From assembly GCF_026229185.1 (NCBI RefSeq), contig NZ_JAGGJA010000003.1, positions 124,001 through 188,000 on the forward strand: 64,000 nucleotides of DNA. Reading direction: 5' to 3'. The DNA comes from Fodinibius salsisoli. GTDB taxonomy: Bacteria; Bacteroidota; Rhodothermia; Balneolales; Balneolaceae. The notes under the pieces are model-generated. The model worked only from the letters and a program-made list of their open reading frames with translations. It ran no database searches and had not been told where the DNA came from. Every line of letters begins with the position of its first letter. The first letter of the stretch is position 1. A program made the position numbers and the translations under genes. Below are positions 23,639-32,128 of the stretch, in pieces.

Positions 23639-24012
23639 ATATCGGCCCAAATAATTGAAGTGATAATTTCTACAACTAAGGTAGGCAAGTCATCTGGAAA
23701 GAGAAAACATCTATTTGTTAATCGTTAATTGTAAGTACATACTAATCAAACGCCTTTAGCAGTTAAAATCGTCCTATGTATTATAAAAAGCTAATTTGAA
23801 TCAATAAAATAGGTCAATCCTCCTGTCCTCCTTCTCCAAGGAGGAACCCTTTGTTCAACAGGCATGCTATATACAACAATTACTTGAAGTCCCTCTTGGA
23901 GAAGAGGGATTTAGGGAGATTGAACACCTTGTCTATACCGTTTCAACTTATAAACCCATTATCTATTTTTCGCTAAGTAAAAACTACTATCATCCGTGAT
24001 TATTGTTATTCT
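23639..24012. other. Gene-free spacer upstream of fni
   Basis: A 374-bp gap between fni and the GNAT gene. The first part (about 23640-23810) is AT-rich and should contain the fni promoter, which I cannot place. The rest holds the inverted repeat described separately at 23814-23923. Confidence 0.6.
23814..23923. repeat. Inverted-repeat element, REP/MITE-like
   Basis: Two imperfect 32-34 bp arms face each other: 23814-23845 (begins TCAATCCTCCTGTCC, ends CCAAGGAGGA) and 23890-23923 (begins TCCCTCTTGGAG, ends AGGGAGATTGA). The arms also fold on themselves around CTCC and GGAG blocks. About 44 bp separate them. Elements with this TCAATCTCCCTAAATCCC type of arm occur in spacers of Bacteroidota genomes; no transposase gene is present here. 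Confidence 0.65.
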
Positions 24013-24519
24013 TTAAAAACTGGCCAATTTCTGTAATGCCTCTCCGGTTAGTCTATACGTGGTCCACTCATCCAGTGGCTTGGCGTCCAGGGAGTCATAA
24101 AAATCAATAGCGGGAGTATTCCAATTTAACACAGACCATTCCAGACGTGCACAGTCACGCTCAATAGTCAATTGAGCAAGAGACTTTAATAAAGCTGTGC
24201 CTATGCCCTTTCCCCTAAATTCAGGTTTAACAAACAAGTCTTCCAGGTAAATTCCCGGCCGTCCCTCAAAAGTGGAAAAACTATGGAAGAAAAGTGCAAA
24301 GCCCACCGCTTCTTCATCATAAAAAGCTAAAAGAACTTCGGCATATTGTTGTTCTCCAAAGAGCTTTTCCTTTAGAAGTTTTTCCGTGGCTACTACCTCA
24401 TCCGCCATTTTCTCATACTCGGCCAAAGATCGGATGAAACCCAGAATCAGGGGGATATCCTCCTCTTGCGCAAATTGTAAATGGCAGTTGGGTATGTCGG
24501 TGGATATCTGTTGAGGCAT
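24013..24519 (-). CDS. GNAT-family N-acetyltransferase
   Basis: Predicted acetyl-CoA-dependent acetyltransferase of 168 aa. Seen: N-terminal DIPLILGFIRSLAEYEKMAD as in the spermidine/diamine acetyltransferase (SSAT-like) branch, GFALFFHSFSTFEGRPGIYLEDLFV, the acetyl-CoA-binding stretch EFRGKGIGTALLKSLAQL, and RLEWSVLNWNTPAIDFY with the conserved WNTPAIxFY end. The SSAT-like pattern suggests a small amine or amino acid substrate, but the substrate cannot be fixed from sequence. It starts 8 bp after the M15 peptidase gene stop. Confidence 0.88.
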   Translation of the reverse strand: MPQQISTDIPNCHLQFAQEEDIPLILGFIRSLAEYEKMADEVVATEKLLKEKLFGEQQYAEVLLAFYDEEAVGFALFFHSFSTFEGRPGIYLEDLFVKPEFRGKGIGTALLKSLAQLTIERDCARLEWSVLNWNTPAIDFYDSLDAKPLDEWTTYRLTGEALQKLASF

Positions 24520-24527
24520 CTGTAATG

Positions 24528-25298
24528 TTAGTTGCTTCGTTCTTTTATTTTGGTTGAAATGCCGTTCACATAATTCTTAACCATATCGATTTTGGGAGCC
24601 AGCTCAGATCCTTGAAAGCCGGTAATATCTGCATTAGTAACATGGTTGTTGTAGTGCGCTAAATACTGACTTGCCAGCTGTAAATATGTCCAGTGCCATT
24701 TCTCCTCATTGTAACCGGTGCGATCATTTTTACTTTTATCGGTATAGGGCTGATAAAATCCAAAATCATTGGCATGCTCTTTCAGCCATTCGTATTCTTT
24801 AAGCCCCTGGCCGCTTTCGAAGTAGCTGTTGTTCAAATCATTTAAATCTATTTCTGTGCCCCAGTGATGTCGGGAAGTCATCGGCATAGAACTGTATTCC
24901 AGAATTCCTTTTGCTTTACCAAGGCCCGTCGCTGAATCGGATGCCGCCCATTTACGATCCCAGATAGCCTTTTGATAATTAAAGTTACGTGCTCCTGAGA
25001 TAATGGTAAACGCGATGCCCTCCTTTAGGGCACTATCGGCCATCGCTTTAAAAGCCTGGTATGCTTTTTTGTGCAGATACACCTCCTTGTTGACATATTG
25101 GGAATCTACTTCCACAAAATCTTTATGAGAGGTAAAATCAAACTGGCCCGTAACGAACTCTGTGGAGGTCTCAGCCTTCAGGCTGTCCTTATTTATGGCT
25201 GCCACTTGTTCAGTTTGTGTTTGTTGCTTATCAGCAGAGGAGTTATCTGCGTTACAACTTATTATCAAAATGGAAAGCAAAAAGAAAGTGATTCTCAT
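24528..25298 (-). CDS. Lipoprotein D-alanyl-D-alanine carboxypeptidase (M15, VanY-like)
   Basis: Predicted zinc peptidase acting on peptidoglycan stem peptides, anchored as a lipoprotein (MRITFFLLSILIISCNAD, lipobox Cys at about 15). Seen: FTIISGARNFNYQKAIWDRKW; the zinc motif SRHHWGTEIDLND (HxxxxxxD) at about residues 135-147; and the C-terminal EKWHWTYL that supplies the catalytic Glu/third ligand His. 256 aa. Likely co-transcribed with the GNAT gene 8 bp downstream. Confidence 0.88.
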   Translation of the reverse strand: MRITFFLLSILIISCNADNSSADKQQTQTEQVAAINKDSLKAETSTEFVTGQFDFTSHKDFVEVDSQYVNKEVYLHKKAYQAFKAMADSALKEGIAFTIISGARNFNYQKAIWDRKWAASDSATGLGKAKGILEYSSMPMTSRHHWGTEIDLNDLNNSYFESGQGLKEYEWLKEHANDFGFYQPYTDKSKNDRTGYNEEKWHWTYLQLASQYLAHYNNHVTNADITGFQGSELAPKIDMVKNYVNGISTKIKERSN

Positions 25299-25652
25299 AA
25301 AATAAAAATAATTGAATTTAGATTTTTTACTCTTAAAATAACGTCTAACGGATTCTGATAATGCCTATTCTGCCCCCTCCGAAGTCTCGGAGCAGGCCCT
25401 GTGAGGCTGTCCAAAAAGGTTTTATATTCGTTTTTGGCCTAATAAATTAAGGTTGTAACATCATTTCAAAGGGCTATCATCCCCCTGTCCCCGGTCTATA
25501 CACCCCCTTCGAAGGGGGAAACTCACGGTTGGTTTTCTGTGAGTAGGGGGATGACTTGGAGCATCTATTAATTATTTAGACCCATACCTTTTGTTTTGAA
25601 CTTTTTAGACAGCCTCAACGCATAGTATTTAAATGGCTGCCAACAAAAGTCG
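25299..25652. other. Gene-free spacer holding a MITE-like element
   Basis: A 354-bp gap between the M15 peptidase and the SH3 lipoprotein genes. Most of it is the terminal-inverted-repeat element at 25402-25617. I see no coding potential in the rest. Confidence 0.6.
25402..25617. mobile_element. MITE-like element with 19-bp terminal inverted repeats
   Basis: The left end reads TGAGGCTGTCCAAAAAGGTT from 25402 and the right end, read on the other strand from 25617, TGAGGCTGTCTAAAAAGTT: about 17 of 19 bases agree. The interior is non-coding and itself palindromic: TCATCCCCCT faces AGGGGGATGA, with CCCCCTTCGAAGGGGG and ACTCAC/GTGAGT stems inside. Ends of the GAGGCTGTCTAAAAAG type are typical of some IS families, so this is probably a non-autonomous relic. 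No clear target-site duplication is visible. Confidence 0.68.
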
Positions 25653-26366
25653 CTACAATTCCTCTACAAATTTCCCGTATATCCAACCGGTGATACCATC
25701 CTTGGTATGAATCTTATACCATTTCTGTCCGCTCATGGCCTCGATATCATTTTTACTGATGGTAGCCTCAATAACACCATAATTTGACACAGAAAAGGAA
25801 GCTTCTACAGAATCACTTCGATCTGCGAGAATACGGATAGCTTTACCTGAAGTCACCGTTATAGATCTGCCTTCATAGTCAACGGTGATATCTCGTTTTA
25901 AAATGGCTTCACTGCTACTTCCTGTTTTATATTGATCTAAAATTTGAACAACGGTTCCCTCCTTTGCTACCACACCCGCCGAGGAAGATTCAGTAGTATG
26001 ATCGCTACGAATAATAATATTCGAACCTGTTACCCGTCCTTCTGCAGCAAGGCTACTGCTGGAGATCTGATTGAGCTTAATCTGTGCTTCGGACTTAAAT
26101 TGTCCATCGGGAAATTGATTCAAATAAGATTCAAAACGCTGCGCCGTGGTATCATTCTGGATGGTGGCCCAGTAGAGGCTGTCCGATCGTATTTTAGCAA
26201 CCTCAAGATGTTCGCCATTAGGATTATCTTCGATATATGCCTGGTAGGCTTCGTACGTATCGGCCTGCTGAGCATCCTCCCAGGTTGATGAGCTGCAGCC
26301 ATAGATAAAACCCAATCCTGAAAGTGCTACAATCAAAACTGTAAAACGTAAAGAGTTAATGTGCAT
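25653..26366 (-). CDS. SH3-domain lipoprotein
   Basis: A 237-aa predicted lipoprotein (LIVALSGLGFIYGCSSS, Cys at about 24). The N-terminal part carries two short tetratricopeptide-like units (DTYEAYQAYIEDNPNGEHLE, then RFESYLNQFPDGQFKSEA), of the kind found before bacterial SH3 domains. The C-terminal half is an SH3_3-type domain: RVTGSNIIIRSDHTTESSS, a KEGTVVQILDQY strand, and the closing WYKIHTKDGITGWIYGKFV. The domain usually binds cell-wall peptides. Function unknown; the genomic setting, near an M15 peptidase, fits an envelope role. Confidence 0.8.
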   Translation of the reverse strand: MHINSLRFTVLIVALSGLGFIYGCSSSTWEDAQQADTYEAYQAYIEDNPNGEHLEVAKIRSDSLYWATIQNDTTAQRFESYLNQFPDGQFKSEAQIKLNQISSSSLAAEGRVTGSNIIIRSDHTTESSSAGVVAKEGTVVQILDQYKTGSSSEAILKRDITVDYEGRSITVTSGKAIRILADRSDSVEASFSVSNYGVIEATISKNDIEAMSGQKWYKIHTKDGITGWIYGKFVEEL

Positions 26367-26516
26367 AGAATAACTAATTATATTTTAACTAATCACCTTG
26401 AGTGAAAAATGAAGGTAATAAAAATCTGATACAAATTTTCTTTTACCTTGATCGGAAACTAATATCGAATCTTAACTATCCTTAGTCACTTTTCAAATTT
26501 AGCATACGTATAATAG

Positions 26517-27245
26517 CTAAATCATATAGCTGCCACCGTTAATATGAAAAGTACTTCCGGTCATATGGGGCACCTTCCCTGAAGCCAGGAAAGCCACCAG
26601 CTCTCCCACTTCTTCAGGAGAGGTAATTTCATCAAAAGCCATCCCTTCCGTCAAATACTCTTCGCCATATACCTCGATAGAATCCATCGCCATATCGGTT
26701 TTGATGAAACCCGGAGCTATAGAATAGGCAGATACCTGATGCTTACCATAATCGCGAGCAATACTCTTTGTGAAAGCAACCAAGCCTGCTTTGGAAGCCG
26801 CATAAGCCGCATACTCTTGCGTATCACCCCGGTATGCCGCTCGGGAAGCTATGTTTATAAGAATCCCCCCCTCCTTCTTTTTCCAGCTCTGTAATGCCCA
26901 TTTAGAAAGCAGGGCGGCAGCCCGTAAGTTAACCTGCATCGTTCGGTCCCAATTTTGAAGCCATTCCTCATCGGTACTGTCAAAGCCGGCATCATCAAAG
27001 ACACCGGCATTATTTATCAAAATATTGGGGCTGGAAGCTCGATCGAATTCAGGCCTTAACGTTTCTTTCATCTGATCTGTGTCACTCAAGTCAACATGGA
27101 GTCCCTGGAAATTGGGATGATTGCAAAACGGTTCGGGAAATTCCGAACTTCGGGCCGTGCCGATAACTTTTGCCTCTTTCTCCAACAGGGATTCCGTAAT
27201 ACTTTTTCCAATTCCGCGAGAAGCTCCGGTTACTAATGCATACAT
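26517..27245 (-). CDS. Short-chain dehydrogenase/reductase
   Basis: NAD(P)(H)-dependent oxidoreductase with a Rossmann fold. Seen: cofactor motif TGASRGIGKSI at the start, NNAG (ILINNAGVFDD), the catalytic Ser in INIASRAAY and YxxxK in YAAYAASKAGLVAFTKS, and SIAPGFIKTDM. Closest in outline to 3-oxoacyl-ACP reductase FabG-type enzymes, but the substrate cannot be assigned. 242 aa is normal. It precedes a small outer-membrane protein gene read on the same strand (37 bp gap). Confidence 0.9.
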   Translation of the reverse strand: MYALVTGASRGIGKSITESLLEKEAKVIGTARSSEFPEPFCNHPNFQGLHVDLSDTDQMKETLRPEFDRASSPNILINNAGVFDDAGFDSTDEEWLQNWDRTMQVNLRAAALLSKWALQSWKKKEGGILINIASRAAYRGDTQEYAAYAASKAGLVAFTKSIARDYGKHQVSAYSIAPGFIKTDMAMDSIEVYGEEYLTEGMAFDEITSPEEVGELVAFLASGKVPHMTGSTFHINGGSYMI

Positions 27246-27282
27246 AATTGGTGATGGTTAAGTTTATGCTCTTATTACTTAA

Positions 27283-27759
27283 TCAAAAATAGTACCGGAG
27301 ACCTACCCCACCATTGCCCGCTAATTTAGTTTCAGGGGCAAAATCCAAGATAGGAACAGCTTCCAGAAACAAGTCAAAGGGAATAGACTCAAACACATAG
27401 GTTAACCCAACGGGAACTCTAATACCTGCTTCTGCATCATCAGCAAAAATGACCCGCGCTCCTGCACCATAATAGAAAGCCAGGTTCTGTTCATTTCTAA
27501 ACCATGAGTGCCATAAAAAATCTGTGTGCATGTGTAGGGCCTCATTTCTGTCAGCCAAGGACCAGGCGGCTCCTATATCAAAAGCGGAATTATTACTCAG
27601 CCAGTACTTTACAGAAGCACCCGTGGGTTCGCCCAGAATTACTCCGAGACCGATCCCGTTTTTCTTTTGATTATCCACTTGTGCTTTTAAAGAATGAGGG
27701 CTGGAACAAAAAAATAGTGCTGTCAGCAGGCTTAATACAAATATATTCAATGGCTTCAT
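27283..27759 (-). CDS. Small outer-membrane beta-barrel-like protein
   Basis: A 158-aa secreted protein (signal ending HSLKAQV) whose mature part shows alternating strands rich in Gly, Tyr and Trp: NGIGLGVILGEPTGASVKYW, then NNSAFDIGAAWSLADRNEAL, and the terminal GNGGVGLRYYF ending in Phe, the usual last residue of BAM substrates. The number of strands fits an eight-stranded barrel. The GEPTGASVKYW motif is common in unnamed outer-membrane proteins of this group. Function unknown. Confidence 0.68.
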   Translation of the reverse strand: MKPLNIFVLSLLTALFFCSSPHSLKAQVDNQKKNGIGLGVILGEPTGASVKYWLSNNSAFDIGAAWSLADRNEALHMHTDFLWHSWFRNEQNLAFYYGAGARVIFADDAEAGIRVPVGLTYVFESIPFDLFLEAVPILDFAPETKLAGNGGVGLRYYF

Positions 27760-27982
27760 TACACTAACAGATGGTTTACTAGTATTTTAGGACTATTCGT
27801 AGTGGATGGAATGTATTGATTAATGCCCAAAAATATTAGAAAAGAAGTGGTTTTAACAGCTGTTATATAACGATACCAGATTCTACCCACTTGGTTCTCA
27901 AGTTGATACAGAATTTACAAAAGATAGGTTCTGTACAATACTCCCAATCTCCGGCGCTGAAGTATATATCCCAAAACCAATC

Positions 27983-28510
27983 CTAGCTCCGGTAGACAGG
28001 TACATTGGAGCAGGCTTCGCCGTACATCAGCTTTTTAACGTATGGAAGGAGTTTTTGGGTAGCATACAGATATACGCTTTCCGGCACAGGACGCCCATCA
28101 TCGCTGCAACCTTTGAGGATAACAAACTTATCCTGGTATTGACTCCAATCCACTTCTGCCAGCTTTCGCTGATAGAGCTCATGGATAATATCATCCGGCT
28201 TACCGTTAAAAACCTCCTTGGCATGAGGCACTAAATGACTGCCTATCAGCATATAAGCCCACTTCGAAATGATGGCATCTGAGGAACAATAAATACAAAC
28301 ATACTGGTCTTTATATTGACTCCAGTCAAAGTCTTTAAGCTGCTGTCTGAACTCTTTTTCTTTTAAAATAAGTCCCTTGAACAAAAATTGCTTTAAATCC
28401 AGGCCTATACGAGACGTATCATCATAGTATTGCTGCAGGTCGATCGTGGCAAGTTTCTTGGACTGCTTTATCTTATTAACAATTTCGCCTTGTTGAGTAT
28501 CTGTAGCCAT
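27983..28510 (-). CDS. DUF2480 protein at the end of the suf operon
   Basis: A 175-aa cytoplasmic protein of the DUF2480 family, which in the Bacteroidota regularly sits beside iron-sulfur genes. It looks internally duplicated: DFDWSQYKDQYVCIYCSSD at about residues 60-78 is echoed by EVDWSQYQDKFVILKGCSDD at about 118-137, each followed by a helix ending in YG/NG. Cysteines at the matching positions (C-I-Y-C-S-S-D versus K-G-C-S-D-D) and a late GEACSNVPVY could bind a metal. It follows sufA by 3 bp. Biochemical role not established. Confidence 0.75.
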   Translation of the reverse strand: MATDTQQGEIVNKIKQSKKLATIDLQQYYDDTSRIGLDLKQFLFKGLILKEKEFRQQLKDFDWSQYKDQYVCIYCSSDAIISKWAYMLIGSHLVPHAKEVFNGKPDDIIHELYQRKLAEVDWSQYQDKFVILKGCSDDGRPVPESVYLYATQKLLPYVKKLMYGEACSNVPVYRS

Positions 28511-28513
28511 AAT

Positions 28514-28852
28514 TTATACTGAAAATGATTCTCCGCATGAACACGTTCGTGTGGCATTTGGATTATCAAAATAAAAGCCTTGCCCCTTCAAGCCCTCTGT
28601 ATAATCCAATTCTGTGCCAGAGAGATAAAGAAAACTTCGCATATCAACGACCAATTTAATGCCATTGTCTTCGAACTCCTGGTCTTCGGCCGATGACTGT
28701 TCTGCCTCGGTATCAAAATTAAGATCATAAGTTAATCCTGAGCATCCACCACTGACGACCCCAACACGAAGTTTGGCATCTTCAGACAGATGTTGCTCCG
28801 AACGAATCTCATTGATCCGGCTTGCCGCTCGATCGCTTACCGTAATAGACAT
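28514..28852 (-). CDS. A-type iron-sulfur carrier (SufA/IscA/ErpA)
   Basis: Carrier that receives [2Fe-2S]/[4Fe-4S] clusters from the SUF scaffold and passes them to apo-enzymes. Seen: the three conserved cysteines, one in SGGCSGLTYDLNF and two in the C-terminal CSCGESFSV, and the central DMRSFLYLSGTELDYTEGLKG. 112 aa is normal. It lies 25 bp after the NifU-like gene and 3 bp before the DUF2480 gene. Confidence 0.93.
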   Translation of the reverse strand: MSITVSDRAASRINEIRSEQHLSEDAKLRVGVVSGGCSGLTYDLNFDTEAEQSSAEDQEFEDNGIKLVVDMRSFLYLSGTELDYTEGLKGQGFYFDNPNATRTCSCGESFSV

Positions 28853-28877
28853 AAACTTTTAATTCCTCAAAACCTAT

Positions 28878-29429
28878 TTAAACAGAAACCACTTGAATTT
28901 CAGGATCTACCCGTTTTACCATGCTTTCTATCGCATATAACGTACCACTTGTAGCTGTTGGACAGGTTCCACAAGCACCCTGATAATGAACTTTTAAGCG
29001 ATTACCTTCAAGACCAAGAATCTTGAGTCCTCCACCGTCAGCCAACAAATAGGGTCGAACTTGTTCATCAAGCATCTGATTAATTTCTACCAATCGGGGA
29101 TCGTCGGATTCTTGCACTTCTTTTGTAGCGTGCACTTCATCATCCTCAACCATATCTGTCTGTGGTTTAGCTTCCCGAATGGGTGGAGCCAGTTTCCGCA
29201 ACAATTCCGACCAAACGGCATCACCGTCCTGCGTTACCGTCACGTATTTATCTACATAATAGACATTAATGACGTGCTCAATATTGAACAGGGCCGTTGC
29301 CAGCTCATCACCTTCAGCCTGGCTTCCATCTTCGTAAGACTTCGTTACACCATTGGTTAAGGCTTCCCCCAATACGAAACGCATAGCATCAGGATTGGGC
29401 GTGCGTTCTATTTCTTTAATCTTAGGCAT
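28878..29429 (-). CDS. Nfu-type iron-sulfur scaffold (Nfu_N + NifU domains)
   Basis: Carrier or scaffold for Fe-S clusters. Seen: an N-terminal Nfu_N domain (ERTPNPDAMRFVLGEAL, then ALFNIEHVINVYYVDKYVTV) at residues about 5-90, an acidic linker, and a C-terminal NifU domain at about 105-183 with the cluster motif YQGACGTCPTATSGTLYAIE (CxxC). Alternate loss of the Nfu_N part is seen elsewhere, but it is intact here. It sits between sufS (108 bp gap) and sufA. Confidence 0.92.
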   Translation of the reverse strand: MPKIKEIERTPNPDAMRFVLGEALTNGVTKSYEDGSQAEGDELATALFNIEHVINVYYVDKYVTVTQDGDAVWSELLRKLAPPIREAKPQTDMVEDDEVHATKEVQESDDPRLVEINQMLDEQVRPYLLADGGGLKILGLEGNRLKVHYQGACGTCPTATSGTLYAIESMVKRVDPEIQVVSV

Positions 29430-29537
29430 AGCTTGAATACTTTAGTTCAAAAGCAGTTATTACTTTGTTTAGAACGAATATAAATAAAATATAGTTTCCA
29501 ATGAAACTTTGATTTTTAAAATCAAGGAAAGGTGGCA

Positions 29538-30785
29538 TCAGAAAAAGCCTTTTGCCTCTTTAACACCTTCAACCAACCGATTGATATCTTGCTTATTATT
29601 ATAAAATGATAAAGAAGCCCGGGCTGTACCGGGAATGTTATAGCGGCGCATTGCTGGTTGGGCGCAGTGGTGGCCGGTGCGGATAGCAATACCCTGCTGA
29701 TCTAAAATAGTGCCAATATCGGTGGCATGTATGTCATCAAACACAAAAGATATAACCGAAGCCTTCTCCTGAGCCGTGCCAATAATTCTGAGGCCATCAA
29801 TGGATAAGAGCTGCTCCGTAGCATAATCCAACAACTGCTGTTCATGAGCTGCGATATTTTCCATACCGATATCCGTCAGATAATCGACGGCAGCTCCCAA
29901 ACCAATACCTGCAACGATGGGTGGCGTTCCGGCTTCAAATTTGTGGGGAAGATCATTAAACGTTGTGCCCTCAAAGGCGACTTTATCTATCATATCGCCG
30001 CCGGATCGATAAGGGGGCATCTTCTCAAGATATTTCTCCTTTCCATAGAGGATGCCAAAGCCGGTTGGTCCGCACATTTTGTGGGATGAGAATGCATAGA
30101 AGTCGGCATCCAAGTCCTGAACATCTACCAAGCTGTGCGGAACGCCTTGGGCGCCATCAACTAAGACGGGAATATCGTGTTTGTGTGCTTCCCTGATGAT
30201 GCGTTTAACAGGATGAACCGTACCTAAAGCATTGGAAACTTGTGCTACGGCTATAATGGCGGTACGCTCATTAATCAGCTTGAGAAATTCATCCCAGATT
30301 AACTCTCCGGCATCATTTACGGGAATAACGCGGACGTTGGCACCGTGTTTCTGGGCAGCAATTTGCCATGGAACAATATTCGCATGGTGTTCTATCTCGG
30401 AGACGATAATTTCATCACCTTCCGACAAAAACTGCTCCCCAAAGCTGTGAGCTACCAGGTTAATTCCATCAGTTGTGCCTGTGGTGTATATAACCTCATG
30501 CAAATGCTCGGCATTGATGAAACTGCGAATTTTTTTGCGCGTGGCTTCATACGCATCCGTAGCCTTCTGGCTTAGATGATGAATCCCGCGATGAACATTC
30601 GCATGCTCATGACGATGATAATGATCAATACGGTCAGCTACAGGCGTTGGCATCTGGCTGGAGGCAGCGTTATCCAGATACACCAACGGCTTACCCCGTA
30701 CCTCTTCTTGTAATACCGGAAAGTCGGACCGGATCTGGTCGAAGTCAATATCCGCTGGTGATATCGTGGAAACAGCCTTGCTCAT
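29538..30785 (-). CDS. sufS: Cysteine desulfurase SufS
   Basis: PLP enzyme that takes sulfur from L-cysteine for cluster assembly. Seen: YLDNAASSQMPTPVADRI; VIYTTGTTDGINLVAHSF; IEHHANIVPWQ; the PLP-lysine region FYAFSSHKMCGPTGFGILYG; GGDMIDKVAFEGTTF; and the catalytic Cys loop IAIRTGHHCAQPAMRR. 415 aa is typical of the SufS group-II class. It lies 4 bp after sufD. Confidence 0.96.
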   Translation of the reverse strand: MSKAVSTISPADIDFDQIRSDFPVLQEEVRGKPLVYLDNAASSQMPTPVADRIDHYHRHEHANVHRGIHHLSQKATDAYEATRKKIRSFINAEHLHEVIYTTGTTDGINLVAHSFGEQFLSEGDEIIVSEIEHHANIVPWQIAAQKHGANVRVIPVNDAGELIWDEFLKLINERTAIIAVAQVSNALGTVHPVKRIIREAHKHDIPVLVDGAQGVPHSLVDVQDLDADFYAFSSHKMCGPTGFGILYGKEKYLEKMPPYRSGGDMIDKVAFEGTTFNDLPHKFEAGTPPIVAGIGLGAAVDYLTDIGMENIAAHEQQLLDYATEQLLSIDGLRIIGTAQEKASVISFVFDDIHATDIGTILDQQGIAIRTGHHCAQPAMRRYNIPGTARASLSFYNNKQDINRLVEGVKEAKGFF

Positions 30786-30789
30786 AATG

Positions 30790-32124
30790 TTAGGCAGTAA
30801 GTTGAGAATCTAACTGGCGTTCAGTGAATTTATGCACTTCATCAACCAAAAGCTTTTGTACTGATTCTACCGAAATATTTTCGATCGTTTCTAGTGCAAA
30901 AGCGTAAATCAACAACTCGCGAGCCTGCTGGTCGTTAAGCCCACGGCTTTTGAGATAAAACATTTCCTCTTCTTCAAGCTGGCCAATGGTGGCGCCGTGA
31001 GTACAAACGACATCATCAGCAAAAATTTCCAGCTGCGGCTTGGTATTCACCAGGCCTTTGCGAGAGAGCAACAGATTTCTATTCTCTTGGAAAGAATCAA
31101 TTTTCTGAGCGTCTTTACGGACGAAAATTTTACCGTTGAAGACAGAATGTGCCTTTCCATTTATCACACATTTGTGCAACTGGTGACTTTCGGCATGAGA
31201 AAAACGATGATCCATCACCGAATGCGTATCAGAAACCTGGTCGCCGTCAATAAGCACTAATCCATCCACCGTAAATTCTACCTCTTCGTCGCGCTGGGAA
31301 ATCCGCGGCTCATTTCGGGATAGCTTAGCTCCCCGCGTGATGGTATAGGATTCATAGTTTGCATGTTTGGCCACAAAAGCCCCGGTGCGTGCAAGATGAA
31401 TCGCTTCTTTGCTTTCGCGCTGGATTTTTGTGTGCTTAACATACGCTTCTTCTTCAAGGTTGACCTCAAAGACCGGCAGGTTAAAGTATTTATTATCTCC
31501 GAGACCAATATAGTCTTCTACGATCGTCACCTCTGAGCTTTCGTCCGCCAGTACCAGGCAGCGTGATGTAGCAAAATAGTTGACATCCGCTTCTGTCTGA
31601 ACAAATAATAAGTGAATAGGAGCATCTACCTTAACTCCCTTGGGCACATGTATAAACGCACCATCATCCAGAAAAGCTGTATTGAATGAGGAGAAGACAT
31701 CATCTTCAAAGTTGCCGTACTTACCGAGATGTTCTTTTAACAATGGATGATCTTCGGAAGCCAGATCAGCAATATTGCCAATCTCAACTTCGTCCGGGAG
31801 TGCTTCTGCCTGAGAATGCTCCTCGGAATATACTCCATTAACGAAGACCATTCGGGAGCCTTCACTTTCTGGCAGGTAATGTTCGCTGATGTCTGGAACT
31901 GATACGTCCAGCCTTGTAGCCAACTCATAATCATCCGTGTAGAGGTCTCGAAGACTGATAAAACGCCAATCCTCATCTTTTCGATGTGGAAAAGGAATAT
32001 TTTTGACCTCTTCGGCCCCTTTCAGGCGTACTTCGTCCAAAAATTGTGATTTACCATTCAGAGATCCCTGAAAACTCAGAAGATCTTGTAAAAAAGATTG
32101 ATTTGATTGCTTCAATTTCGCCAT
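30790..32124 (-). CDS. sufD: SufD, SufBCD scaffold subunit
   Basis: Part of the SufBC2D scaffold on which clusters are built. Seen: N-terminal helical region with FPHRKDEDWRFISLRDLY, then the beta-helix core with FVNGVYSEEHS, HVPKGVKVDAPIHLLF, VTIVEDYIG and, near the end, HGATIGQLEEEEMFYLKSRG. The His in CTHGATIG is the conserved SufD core residue. 444 aa. Flanked by sufC (4 bp) and sufS (4 bp). Confidence 0.95.
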   Translation of the reverse strand: MAKLKQSNQSFLQDLLSFQGSLNGKSQFLDEVRLKGAEEVKNIPFPHRKDEDWRFISLRDLYTDDYELATRLDVSVPDISEHYLPESEGSRMVFVNGVYSEEHSQAEALPDEVEIGNIADLASEDHPLLKEHLGKYGNFEDDVFSSFNTAFLDDGAFIHVPKGVKVDAPIHLLFVQTEADVNYFATSRCLVLADESSEVTIVEDYIGLGDNKYFNLPVFEVNLEEEAYVKHTKIQRESKEAIHLARTGAFVAKHANYESYTITRGAKLSRNEPRISQRDEEVEFTVDGLVLIDGDQVSDTHSVMDHRFSHAESHQLHKCVINGKAHSVFNGKIFVRKDAQKIDSFQENRNLLLSRKGLVNTKPQLEIFADDVVCTHGATIGQLEEEEMFYLKSRGLNDQQARELLIYAFALETIENISVESVQKLLVDEVHKFTERQLDSQLTA

Positions 32125-32128
32125 TTGC

